DNA of 64,000 nt, taken from Trichomonas vaginalis G3 (taxonomy: Eukaryota > Parabasalia > Trichomonadida > Trichomonadidae). The notes beneath the pieces are model-generated. The model was not told the origin of the DNA. It made no database searches and was given only the letters and a program-made list of their open reading frames with translations. Location: NCBI RefSeq assembly GCF_026262505.1, contig NC_067203.1, positions 11,904,001-11,968,000 on the forward strand, written 5' to 3'. Made by a program: the position numbers and the translations under genes. Position 1 is the stretch's first letter; the number at the start of each line of letters is the position of its first letter. Below, in pieces: positions 42,237 through 51,408 of the stretch.

Positions 42237-43151
42237 ATGGACGCGGCAACAACAATCGCTAATCTTCAAGCAAGGATAGCTACATTAGAAAAAGAAAATG
42301 AAGCATTGAAAGCCGAAGTTGAAAATTTCACCAAAGAAAAATCACAATCTGAAGAAAATCATCTTCAAGAATTATTAAAAATTTCAAAGAATATCATACA
42401 GCCATTAAATTCTAATCCTGCCGAATTAGAACAATTACTGAAAGAGAAAAGCGTAGATTGTGAAAAATTACTGAAAGAAATTGCGAGATTATATAATGAT
42501 GTCGAGAATTTCCACAACAGTGAATCATTTCATGCAGAGAATGCACGAAAGAATCCTCTCAGCAGATTGTCTTTCATAGAAACTCAAAAAAAGCTCTATG
42601 ATGAAGCTTATGAATATAAGAAAAACACAGAAGCTAAATTAGAGGAAGCAAATATTTTAGTATCTACATTAACAAGAATTTTTAACTGCAAACCTGAACA
42701 AATTATCTCAAAATCTCAACGTGCTGCAGCTGCAGACAACGAAAACATACAACTTCGCGTGAAATTAATGGAAATGACACATCAGCAGCAAAAGGAGTTA
42801 ATTATTGCAAAGAATACTCAAGCTAATTCTCAAATTTCTTCAGCAGATCTTATTAATTTCCAAAAACTTCTTCAAGATAAAGCTAAAAACTTTGAAAACA
42901 GAATGATGCAGATATTATCTGTAGTTAGTGATAATTCAGAAAAGCTTCAGGATGATATAAAGAGTGTTTACACAAAATTAGTTCCAACTTTCACTCCAAC
43001 ACCTTCTCCAAAGAAGGTATCACCTTCACCAAATAAAGTAACTCTTTCTCCAAATATACTCAAAGGTCCTCGCGTCGCTCTTTCTCCGCTTAATTATTCC
43101 CAAAATAAAGTTCCATCAATAACCAGACCAAATGCCTCTGATTTTGACTAA
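42237..43151 (+). CDS. Small coiled-coil protein with Ser/Thr-Pro-rich tail
   Basis: The 304-residue protein is unnamed. Residues 1-75 (ANLQARIATLEKENEALKAE) and ~110-235 are coiled coil. The C-terminal 55 residues contain many S/T-P pairs (FTPTPSPKKV, SPSPNKVTLSPNILKGP), potential proline-directed kinase sites. The layout suits a cytoskeletal or mitotic adaptor, but that is a guess. A TCACATTTTG initiator-like sequence lies about 30 bases upstream, a little far. Confidence 0.65.
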   Translation: MDAATTIANLQARIATLEKENEALKAEVENFTKEKSQSEENHLQELLKISKNIIQPLNSNPAELEQLLKEKSVDCEKLLKEIARLYNDVENFHNSESFHAENARKNPLSRLSFIETQKKLYDEAYEYKKNTEAKLEEANILVSTLTRIFNCKPEQIISKSQRAAAADNENIQLRVKLMEMTHQQQKELIIAKNTQANSQISSADLINFQKLLQDKAKNFENRMMQILSVVSDNSEKLQDDIKSVYTKLVPTFTPTPSPKKVSPSPNKVTLSPNILKGPRVALSPLNYSQNKVPSITRPNASDFD

Positions 43152-43256
43152 TGTTTCTTATGTATTTGTTGTTGTTATTATTTGATTTTTAAAAATCTAA
43201 AAAAAAATATTACCAATTTTGTTTTATCTTGATCAAATTTAATGCTAAACTTGAAT

Positions 43257-43267
43257 TCATATTTTTT
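43257..43267 (+). promoter_or_regulatory. Initiator (Inr) of the short E2-like gene
   Basis: TCATATTTTTT leads straight into the ATG at 43268, supporting transcription and that start. Confidence 0.55.
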
Positions 43268-43651
43268 ATGAAGATAAAGAAGTTTTCGCTAAAGAATTTG
43301 ATCACATCAACAAGTCCTGAGATAAGATTCTTGACAGTTCCAAGACATCCGAATATTACTATCGATGGATCAATTAGCATTGATATTTTGAGATCAAGAC
43401 ATAACTCGAATGTCACAATTTACTTCGCATTGTTGGCAATAAGGAACTTGTTATCGAAGCCCAATTTCGATAGCACCCAGAACATGGAAGTCTATGATGC
43501 TGTTGAAACATTGTCAAACAAAATTGAGGCAATAACTTATAATAACTTCAAACTTGAAGTTTTGCCAAACATCAAAGAGGAAGTTCCTGAAAACGCTTCC
43601 ATCAACTTCGGTGTCGGAAAGACTGTCAAGCCTAAGTGTGTTCCAATTTAA
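43268..43651 (+). CDS. Short ubiquitin-conjugating (E2)-like protein lacking the catalytic cysteine
   Basis: From the initiator-backed ATG the product is 127 residues. It contains the E2 signature region EIRFLTVPRHPNITIDGSIS then IDIL, aligning with the conserved FLT-x-HPNI-xx-G-x-ICLDIL stretch; the catalytic Cys is replaced by Ser (GSISIDIL). LLAIRNLLSKPNFDS follows as in E2s. The N-terminal helix and first strands of a normal ~150-residue E2 fold are missing, only a short substitute (MKIKKFSLKNLITSTSP) being present. It could be a UEV-like non-catalytic factor, or the 3' half of a decaying E2. The preserved frame and initiator make expression plausible. Confidence 0.6.
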   Translation: MKIKKFSLKNLITSTSPEIRFLTVPRHPNITIDGSISIDILRSRHNSNVTIYFALLAIRNLLSKPNFDSTQNMEVYDAVETLSNKIEAITYNNFKLEVLPNIKEEVPENASINFGVGKTVKPKCVPI

Positions 43652-43941
43652 ATTTAAATTTTTTTGACTTCCGAATTTTCATTTACGGGTGTAAAAAGAT
43701 ATGGTCTTGATTAAGCTCAATAACCAAATCTTACAGAGGATTAATAACTATAACGTGCTTGATAAAGTTATATTATCAATCAACAACGTTGAAATCGCAC
43801 TTACTAAGTCATTTGCTGTTGCAATTTCTCAAACTTTTTACTCGCAATATCTATTAGACAATAATATTGCTAAAATTGATATTCATACAGATGTAAAATC
43901 ACAAGAAACGTATAATGTATTAAAAGACATTCTAAAGTACT

Positions 43942-44917
43942 CACAAAATCTAGATTGAGAGGCGGTCAATGACTTTTGAGGGGAAATTAACGCATGGAAT
44001 TTAATATTATTTAGGTTGATATTCTTGCTTATTATTTCAGAAAAAAATCTTAAAAATTTCAATATGAAAATTGAAAGCAATTCAAAAAAATTGCTAACAT
44101 GTAAATTTTAATATCCTATGCATAATTTCATATTTTGAACATTTTTTATTTTTGTTTAAAACTTAAAATTTTGCGAATTTAATATGATTTATAAAATATA
44201 ATACGTATATATATTTAAAATACACTAAATTTAATTGTTAATTAACGTTTTTGGGAATGAATTTTATCAAAACATGCCTGAATCCGAAAATTTGAAAGAA
44301 CGAATTACACAATCATATATGTAGAATTCAAAATACAAACTTAAAGATTGTATACGTTTAAAATTATTCAGATTGTGTTTGATTTCCACTCATTCTGTTT
44401 CTTTTGAACTCTAACACTAACATTTCATGATGATTACATGATCCATTTATACATGGTTGAATTGTTCCAGATTCTACTAGAAAATCAATCCAAATTTCTC
44501 AATGCATTCATGTTGATTGGACAAAATTTAAAATTTATCAGCCTGTTTCCAGAGAAACTCATATATTCCCTAATGAAATGTAATTTTTGCTTCATTTATT
44601 TCAATCAAATTTCAAAAAATTGACTGCAGAGCTTGAAAAGGTGATGAATCATGTTGTTATTAGATGTCCATATTAGATTTACTATTTCCAAAAAAATGCT
44701 CAAATTTGAATAGTTTTTAGAAAATTTGGAATTACACTCCTTACATTATATATAATTAAATGTTTAAATTTTATTTATTTTTCCCTTTTAATTTTATAAC
44801 GTGCTCTATCAAAACTAACCTCTCAATTGAAGGCCACAAAATCTAAGTAGTGAGGGTACACAAATTTTGTATGGAGTACGGTTCAATTTTTGAGAGCCTC
44901 ACTACTTAGATTTTGTG
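43942..44917. mobile_element. Insertion within the BTB-F5/8C gene, about 976 bp
   Basis: The left edge CACAAAATCTA and right edge TAGATTTTGTG are perfect 11-base inverted copies, each flanked by ACT (43939-43941 and 44918-44920). The left subterminal ATTGAGAGG has an inverted counterpart near 44817. No ORF. A 3-bp target duplication with CAC ends recalls CACTA elements, but such short signals are not conclusive. Its position between two halves of one gene is the best evidence that it is an insertion. Confidence 0.65.
44835..44917. repeat. Perfect 21-base inverted repeat (hairpin) at the insertion's right end
   Basis: CACAAAATCTAAGTAGTGAG plus G at 44835-44855 is exactly complementary to 44897-44917, with a 41-base loop. 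It could be a nested small element or a structure needed by the insertion. Confidence 0.85.
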
Positions 44918-45889
44918 ACTACCTTACAATACAATAAAACGGATATTGAATGTGATGAAATGATCTTGAAGGACCTTTTCCATATCGGCATTACTCTTGA
45001 AATGCAAGAACTCACTAATTTATATAAAATGCATGTTATTGACAAAATGAAAATTGATAACAAAAATTGCGTTGATTTGCTTGAATTTTATTTCGATATT
45101 TCTTCACAAGAAAATATCCTTGAATGCATTAAATATATATCATCAAATTTTTCTGCGATTGACTCAAATAAACTCAAATTAATTTCGAACAAACTCGGAA
45201 TTGACATTTTGCAGCAAATATTTAGCAGTGATGAACTATTACTTGAAGATGAAGATTCATTAGCTAACTTTATTATTTCTTTAGCAAAAGAAAACGAAAA
45301 ATTCTATTCATTGATAGAAAACATTCATTTTGAATTCTGCAATGAACAAATTATCAAATCAATGAAAGATATAGTAGATTCAAATAACTATCAATGTGTT
45401 GTTAACTCACTTTCTGATTCATTACTAAGATGCAGAAATACTAAGTCTAATGATGTAATCATAGCAAATAATTATTTCGAGAGCGGAAATGTAAAAATGT
45501 CTGTCTCATCTGTAGATAATGGATACTCCATTGATGTGATTAATAAATATAGAACTGATGTATGTTTTAAGACTCAGAATATTCCTAATTCATGGGTTCA
45601 GTGGGAGACCAAACAAAACATTGCAATTCAACCGACGGAATATATTGTAAGGACATTCCCAGGTGGGGGGAAATTCTCTTCATATCCACTTCAAACATGG
45701 AGAGTTGAAGGGACAACCATTAATGGGGAAACAAAAATAATTCATGAAGTCAATAAATCGCCATTAAACGCAGGAGAAATTCGAAAATATTCTCTAAATA
45801 CAAATGATAAATTTATATCATTCAAATTAATTCAAACAGACAAAAATTTGGGTGGCAGTGATTCTTTGCGTCGGGGAGGTTTTTTGTGA

Positions 45890-46916
45890 TATGGAAAAAT
45901 GTTCGTTGCTCAATTATCTCACTATTGGATGGACTTTTATCGAGCGAAATTTTGGCTGTAAAGACAATTCTGATATTGGTAACATGGTGATAAGAACAAA
46001 TAGTCAGTTTGCATGGTTTATGATGAGATAATTTCGATTTAAAAAAAAACATAAAAATTGATTTTAATGAGCGATTATATTTGAATATGCTCTCCTAATT
46101 TGAAGGAACTGGTTAAATCATGAATTGATCATGAATAATTTTTTTCAAAATACCCTACTTTCCCAACATTTAGAATAAGGTTATTGCCCTAAAATTCAGT
46201 TATAGACACTTAGGAGAGCATTTAAACCATGATATTTTGGCATATGATAGAGAAACATCTTATAAACATTTTCAGTATGTTTTCCTATAAAATAACGATC
46301 TCACATGAAATTACTAAAATATCAAATTTTGATTTTCACTTTAAAGTTGGGAGAATACTCTACAGTGACAGGGTATACAATTTTAACCTTTGTTTTGATT
46401 ATAAATAAAGTATTGATAGAGATATGAGTTGTACAGAATTATACACGTGTGTTTAATCAAATGTAAGTTGTGCAACAATAATGATTAGCTAGATAGTATA
46501 TTAAGGAACTGTGATTTATGATCTAATTCAATAAGATGTAAATGATATTCAAATATATTAAATAAATGCGAATGTTCAAGATGTGAAATCGGTTAGTTAA
46601 TTGTTGTATATAGATATTTTACTGTGATTAATGAATTTTTTAACAATTTAAAATTATCAAATTTCAAAATATGCGCAATGAGATAATTTGAGAGTATTTT
46701 GAGAACTGAAGACTTATGATTTAGTGTTTTTGAATAAGCACATCAATATAAAGATAGAAAATAAATTGAGATATAATTTTTTTGAAGGTATTATAAGGGT
46801 GGAGGTAGTAGGATAAATTTTTAATGTTCTATACTTTCATGGCAAATAATTAAATAGAAGTAAAACTTTGTTTTAAGAATTGAAAATTTTAAATAAAAAA
46901 GGAATGTTAGTAATGC
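45890..46916. other. Spacer without a gene
   Basis: About 1 kb of AT-rich sequence. It starts with the out-of-frame tail of the split F5/8C gene; nothing else recognisable. Confidence 0.45.
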
Positions 46917-47331
46917 TAATTTATTTGATTCCGGGGGACACCCCGGTTATCAAATATATTTATTAAAATGGAAAATCTCTCACTTTTCGAAAAAATCGAA
47001 ACTGCAAGAATCTCTGATTCTCGATATGATAATTTATTTGATTCCGGGGGACGCCCCGGTTATCAAATATATTTATTAGAACGGAAAATCTCTCACTTTT
47101 CGAAAAAATCGAAACTGCAAGGATCTCCGATTCTCGATATGATAATTTATTTGATTCCGGGGGACACCCCGGTTATCAAATATATTTATTAGAACGGAAA
47201 ATCTCTCACTTTTCGAAAAAATCGAAACTGCAAGAATCTCCGATTCTCGATATGATAATTTATTTGATTCCGGGGGACACCCCGGTTATCAAATATATTT
47301 ATTAGAACGGAAAATCTCTCACTTTTCGAAA
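46917..47331. repeat. 113-bp tandem satellite, about 3.7 copies, with a GC-rich hairpin per unit
   Basis: The hairpin CCGGGG-GACA-CCCCGG (loop GACG in copy 2) recurs at 46931, 47044, 47157 and 47270, an exact 113-base period. Outer arms TTTGAT and ATCAAA extend the stem. Each unit also carries GAATC-TCC-GATTC nested in ATCGA/TCGAT. Units 2-4 are nearly identical. The array ends near 47331, before a poly-A tract. It may be the tandem-repeat terminal region of the Maverick-type element that follows, or an independent satellite. Confidence 0.9.
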
Positions 47332-47358
47332 TTTTTTTTAACAAAAATATGGCATTCT

Positions 47359-47364
<6 letters not shown>

Positions 47365-47391
<27 letters not shown>
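47365..47391. repeat. Poly-A tract of 27 bases
   Basis: An uninterrupted run of A separates the satellite from the compact viral-type element. It is a likely slippage site and a possible element boundary. Confidence 0.85.
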
Positions 47392-47393
<2 letters not shown>

Positions 47394-47397
47394 TAGT

Positions 47398-47430
47398 GGG
47401 GCTTCCAGGCACTTCGTGCCCTCTAGCCCC
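47398..47430. repeat. Nested GC-rich hairpin at the left end of the element
   Basis: GGGGC (47398-47402) pairs with GCCCC (47426-47430), and inside it GGCAC (47408-47412) pairs with GTGCC (47416-47420) around TTC; five unpaired bases lie on each side between the stems. It could be part of a terminal repeat or a recognition structure. Confidence 0.6.
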
Positions 47431-47547
47431 GAAGATGTTTAGTATAAATGAAGTTCTTATATACGGGTCTTCCAGGAGCTTTTCACAAATTATATATGTT
47501 TTCATGTTTTGTCAAGACTTCTTCGTAAAATCAGACAAAAATAATGT

Positions 47548-47590
47548 TTAGGGTAGAGGGTTAGATATAACCTCTTTTCTACCCTCTTGA
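47548..47590. repeat. GGGTAGA...TCTACCC module, copy 1
   Basis: GGGTAGA (47551-47557) is complementary to TCTACCC (47579-47585), with GGTTAGATATAACC nested inside, followed by CTCTTGAATTTTC. The same module occurs near 59503, 59665, 60720 and 60895 in this element. It lies between genes and could act in RNA 3'-end formation or be a spreading small repeat. Confidence 0.65.
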
Positions 47591-47669
47591 ATTTTCAAGA
47601 CTTCTTCGTACATGTTTTGTCACTTTTCTGTCACTTTTCAGGAAAAAACATTTTTATTATTATATATAA

Positions 47670-48486
47670 ATGAATTTTACAAAACCTCCGTTACCGTTCT
47701 TTGGAAATAAGAGTAAATGTAAAGATATTATATTGAGAGAACTTAAGAAACTACCGAATGGTCTAACATTTGTAGATTTGTTCGGTGGAAGTTTCTATAT
47801 ATCCCATTTGTGCCATACTGTATTTCCTGACTCAAAGATTATATGCAATGACTTCGACAACTATATGAACCGTCTCAAACATATTCCAGACACTAACAAA
47901 ATATTGAAAGAGTTAAAAGAAAAGATACCTATAGGTAAGATGGAACGTATACCATTAGATAAGAAAAATATTGTGAGAGAGGTTTTGAAAAAAGCAGAAT
48001 ATATAGACTGGGATAGTATATCTGCTAGACTATTATATAGTGGTGCTATAAGAGTTATGACATTGAAACACTTATGTCAAAGTTTTATATCTCAACTATA
48101 CAAATGTTTTCAAAGAGGACATAGAAAAATATATTGAGGGTATAGAGTTTGTGAGATGTCATTGGACAGAGTTGTATGAAAAATATAAAGACAAGGAAAA
48201 TGTTTTCTTTATGGTGGACCCACCGTTCTATAACACATGGGATTTTCAATACCAAGTAGACTGGACTTTGAGAGACTCTTTAGAAACTTTAGACGTTTTA
48301 CATAACCATCCATGCTTTTACTTTACATCCGATAAAAGTGGTTTGGAAACCGTTATGAGATGGTTAGAGGACATACATGACTATGAGTTTAGATACGATA
48401 AGATAGAATATGAGAGAGGTCCTATAAACTGGAGAAAGTGTCACAATAAAGAAATTTTATTGGTAAGTAAATGTGGTTTGAAATAG
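47670..48486 (+). pseudogene. D12-type (Dam-like) N6-adenine DNA methyltransferase, frameshifted
   Basis: The first frame (to about 48090) has the SAM-binding motif FVDLFGGSFYIS after an N-terminal PPLPFFGNKSKCKDII, characteristic of the D12 class (PF.G-K). The second frame, open from about 48085 to 48486, has the catalytic motif VDPPFYNTWDF (DPPY type). One indel around 48080-48110 separates them; together they give ~270 residues, the normal size of Dam/DpnII-type enzymes. The class methylates adenine N6, usually in GATC; specificity here is unknown. Adenine methylation and Maverick-borne Dam-like enzymes have been described in Trichomonas. Confidence 0.8.
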
Positions 48487-48602
48487 GACTACTTGTTTTA
48501 GGTTTTTTCCATTGTGTCATATATTTATTTGACGTGGCAGAAAGATATAGAGAATATGAAGATGAACCAATGCCTGCAAATGTCCAGTATATGTACTCGT
48601 AA
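48471..48602 (+). CDS. 43-residue single-span membrane protein
   Basis: The ORF overlaps the methyltransferase end by 16 bases and begins MWFEIGLLVLGFFHCVIYLF, a good membrane anchor (residues 3-21), followed by an acidic tail ending NVQYMYS. It is small, but short membrane proteins are normal in virus-like elements and the packing favours it being real. Function unknown. Confidence 0.5.
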   Translation: MWFEIGLLVLGFFHCVIYLFDVAERYREYEDEPMPANVQYMYS

Positions 48603-48608
48603 GAGATA

Positions 48609-48617
48609 TTTTTATCT
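48609..48617 (+). promoter_or_regulatory. TTTTTATCT upstream element
   Basis: TTTTTATCT lies 8 bases before the ATG at 48626. The same motif precedes the starts at 50120 and 62006, and related TTTTTA blocks precede other genes of the element, so it is a candidate element-specific promoter. Confidence 0.45.
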
Positions 48618-48625
48618 AATATTAA

Positions 48626-48988
48626 ATGGACGCACAGAACTTAGCGAATGCACAGCAACCTGGACAACCAAACCCAGAGAATATTCCAAATGAAGTTAGA
48701 ATACAAACTGCAATGGCAAACTATGGTCAAGTGCCAACAGATGTACAAATGCAAACTGCCATGTCAAATGACGCTGCGTTAGGTTTGCCACCATGGTATG
48801 CAAATATGAGATGGAAAGAGTTTTATACAAACCCTGAAGTGGGATATAAACAACTTTATGCAGATGACGCGAACACAGGAGTTGACCCAGAATATGTTTT
48901 CTACCAGAGGAGAAACAGAATGTATGAGCTCCAGTTAAAGAATGCTATGGAACTCAACAGGAAACGTAAGAGACTAGGTGGACATTAG
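48626..48988 (+). CDS. Element protein of unknown function, probable virion component
   Basis: The 120-residue product is open. It has a Q/P/N-rich head (ANAQQPGQPNPENIPNEVRI), two similar pieces (VRIQTAMANYGQVPTD and VQMQTAMSNDAALG), a tryptophan-bearing middle (LPPWYANMRWKEFY) and a basic end (ELNRKRKRLGGH). I do not recognise the family. Its position between the methyltransferase and small amphipathic proteins suggests a structural-module gene. Confidence 0.6.
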   Translation: MDAQNLANAQQPGQPNPENIPNEVRIQTAMANYGQVPTDVQMQTAMSNDAALGLPPWYANMRWKEFYTNPEVGYKQLYADDANTGVDPEYVFYQRRNRMYELQLKNAMELNRKRKRLGGH

Positions 48989-49006
48989 ATTTTTACATAT
49001 AGTAAA

Positions 49007-49248
49007 ATGGGTTTCTTCAGTAGTATTGGAAACTTCTTTCGAAATGTTGGAAGAGGTATATGGAATGGAATAAAAACCGTAGGAAGAGGAATTTGGAACG
49101 GAGTCAAAAATATTGGTAAAGAGTAGGTCAGTTCGTTGGTATTATACCTAAAGACCCTGAACCAGAAGAACAAGCTCCTGTTATACAACAGCCTGAACCT
49201 GCACCACAGTCTAGTTGGCAACCAAATCCAACACCTCAACCGTATTAA
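49007..49248 (+). pseudogene. Small glycine-rich amphipathic protein (minor virion protein-like), frameshifted
   Basis: The ORF opens MGFFSSIGNFFRNVGRGIWN, with a repeated GRGIWNGxK unit forming amphipathic helices, and stops after NIGKE. The next frame continues GQFVGIIPKDPEPEEQAPVI and ends PTPQPY with TAA at 49246-49248, so one indel near 49120 splits an ~80-residue protein. Amphipathic-head plus proline-tail proteins recall adenovirus pVI/pX-type minor core proteins; this is analogy only. TTTTTACAT precedes the start by about 9 bases. Confidence 0.55.
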
Positions 49249-49252
49249 AAAG

Positions 49253-50101
49253 TTATATTTTTACCGTTCGATAGTAGTTGTATATGAAACTAAGTTCTAA
49301 GTAAAACGCATGGTATAATGGAATTATTCTTTTTCTTCCATCTGTAGTAAACCATACTTGAAAGTCTGAAATACTTCCACTTGGTGGTTCGTATAACTTT
49401 GTAGGTTTTTTCGTAAAAGTCATTTGCCAAGCATAAGAAAGAGTTTTGGGCGCCAGAAAATGAAGCATGAACAATAATAGCAGCTGGGTCGAAAACATCT
49501 TTAAATAAATATGGTTCATCTCTTGCATATCGACTGTAAATATTTGCTAAAGGAAGTTCGACTTTCTGATTTAACATTCTTTGCAAATAATACCATGACA
49601 TTGCAGTGAATTCTGTATATATTTGTTCGTCTTTCTTTGGATTGTCTTCGTAGATTTGAAATGACACTTGTGAATTTTGTTTGTCATATACAATTCTCAC
49701 ATAAAGTGTGCTCTCGGTATTTGCATATTCATCAGCATATTTTGCATAACATGAATTTATTTTATCTTCTATATTTTTTAACGCAGTCTGTAGAGAAGAT
49801 GAAAGGTCAACTTGTATTAGCTCAATTTCTTCCCACATTTTTCGTTTCCCTTCAGATATATAATCTATATGAAACCTTACAATAAATGGAAAACTTTTAT
49901 CTTCTACAGACACAAACTTCATTCTACGAAAGCCAATAGCTTTTGTGACAGATGGGTCTCTTAGCCATCTTAATGGGTAGTCAAAACGATAGCCTTCATG
50001 CTTTACGGTCTCTGTCTCAAACTTTGACCGACATTAGTAAAAAGTTCATCTAATGGTTTAGTTGTAGCAACTCTTGAATTTTCTTTTTCTATTGGAAGCA
50101 T
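49253..50101 (-). pseudogene. Element protein of unknown function, possibly penton-like, two frameshifts
   Basis: Three consecutive frames make one gene of ~280 residues. The start at 50101 reads MLPIEKENSRVATTKPLDEL; the next frame runs YRFDYPLRWLRDPSVTKAIG into a 210-codon stretch (MKFVSVEDKSFPFIVRFHID); the last ~45 residues are in a third frame (SISDFQVWFTTDGRKRIIPL then FYLELSFIYNY). Frames change near 50025 and near 49420. The beta-rich, aromatic C-terminus could be a jelly-roll minor capsid protein, but I have no motif to prove it. Its start is 18 bases from a divergent gene. Confidence 0.5.
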
Positions 50102-50119
50102 ATTTTATCTAGAATAAAA
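50102..50119. promoter_or_regulatory. 18-bp shared promoter between divergent element genes
   Basis: The 18 bases between two divergent ATGs read as a TTTTATCT element towards the right and as TTTTTATTCT towards the left. One short AT-rich core evidently serves both. Confidence 0.5.
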
Positions 50120-51408
50120 ATGTCAAATGAAACAGCGTCTATGAGAGAAATACAACACAACCGACAACTCATTGTGCAAGCTCTAAATAAGAACACAACA
50201 AACTTTTCAAACTATTCTAAGATATCTGAGTCATTGAAAGAAGGAAACTTAAAACTGACATTAAACCCAATGACAGATGAGTTTCTGTTTCAAGACAATA
50301 AGAACCATACTGTCTGTATAAATCCAACAAAAGGAACTTTAAACGAGAAACCTATATCTGAACTTCTTTTGAAAGCAGATGTTGGCAACAAAGCTGACAA
50401 AGAGTATGTCATTGAAAAAGTTCAAGAAGAACATGACAGAGCAGATGCAACATATGCAACAAAAGAGGATGTTGAAAAGAAAGCTGACAAAGAGTATGTT
50501 GACGATGAGTTAGCATATCTGGCTAGTGGGTTAGTGAAGAAGGCAGATAAGGAATATGTGGATGAAAAAGACAATGAAATTATAAAAAGGGTTGAATGGT
50601 ACCATGAACGGACATCGAAGATTTTAGAAGGTAAAGCCAATACAGGGTGGGTTTCAGGATGTTTAGACCTTAAAGCCGACAAAGAAACTGTAGATATGTT
50701 GACACAAACGGTTTCAAGTCATACCAGAGGTTTAATGGAAGATGGACAACAGTTGAAAGAGCTTGAGAAAGGTGTTACAGAGTTAAGGAATACAAAAGCA
50801 GACTCGACATGGATAGCTGGATATGTAGATGCAACAAAAGAACGTATTTTAGCATGGACAGAAGGAACATACCCACAAAAATATCATAGACATAGCATCT
50901 CTGACGTAAATGAACTTGAAGAAAAGTTATATAAAAAGCAGACAAAACAGAGCTTCAAACATTAAAGACAGAAATACTTCAAACAGTATATCCTATAGGT
51001 TCTATTTATACGTCAATGAACTCTACCAGACCAGAAGTAGTACTTGGTTTTGGAACTTGGACTCAAATAGTCGACAGGTTTTTGTATTGTGCAAACTCTT
51101 CAAAGGAAACAGGAGGAAGTAAAACGATTTCAGGTGAAAATTTACCTGCGCACAGTCACTACATAGATTTAAGTACATCTCAAGCAGGTTGGCATAAGCA
51201 TAGATATTGGGATTGGTCAGGAATGACAAAAGGTAAAGGATATGATGTTAAAGACAACGTTAAGTTTGCTATAGATTGTTACTGGAGTAACACTGAGGGA
51301 GGAGGAAACCATACACATCGCGTTTCAGGATATACGCAAACAACGGGACAAAGTAAAGACTACATGCCACCTTACATGACAGTTTACGCATGGTATAGAA
51401 ATGCTTAG
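50120..51408 (+). pseudogene. Fibre protein with phage tail-collar-like tip, one frameshift
   Basis: The first frame (to about 50940) has a globular head and then a repetitive shaft with the recurring unit KADKEYVDE/KADKEYVIE/KADKETVDM, separated by coiled segments and ending HRHSISDVNELEEKLYKK. A one-base change in an A5 run near 50933-50938 shifts to the second frame, which gives YPIGSIYTSMNSTRP, GFGTWTQIVDRFLY, SGENLPAHSHYIDL and the end YMPPYMTVYAWYRNA. That order is the phage tail-collar/gp10 C-terminal type of receptor-binding tip. Whole length ~429 residues. A receptor-binding spike is the likely role. Its stop overlaps the convergent integrase stop by two bases. Confidence 0.8.

Larger units (their letters stand above)
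43701..45889 (+). pseudogene. BTB plus F5/8 type C gene split by an insertion
   Basis: The first piece (43701 to about 43941) has the BTB-like N-terminus (VLIKLNNQILQRINNYNVLD, ending DILKYS); the second (about 44918-45889) has the helical linker and F5/8C-like domain (NSWVQWETKQNIAIQPTEYI, TWRVEGTTINGETKIIHEVN, FISFKLIQTDKNLGGSDS). Together they match the layout of the gene at 20190-21482. About 0.98 kb of non-coding sequence with inverted ends separates them. The 3' piece also leaves frame after GGSDSL, where family members continue for ~15-20 residues, so a second lesion is likely. Confidence 0.75.

Noticed and set aside
43701..43958. Independent 85-residue BTB protein
   Set aside because: Its last codons come from the inserted element and the remaining domains lie beyond it, so it is one half of a split gene.
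1..46900. Spliceosomal introns
   Set aside because: I looked for the trichomonad 3' splice motif (ACTAACACACAG) and saw none; long genes are open without splicing.
46968..47192. 74-codon ORF in the satellite
   Set aside because: It is a translation of the 113-bp repeat, with two near-identical halves in different frames.
46917..47331. CRISPR-like array
   Set aside because: Units are contiguous 113-base tandem copies without unique spacers, in a eukaryotic setting.
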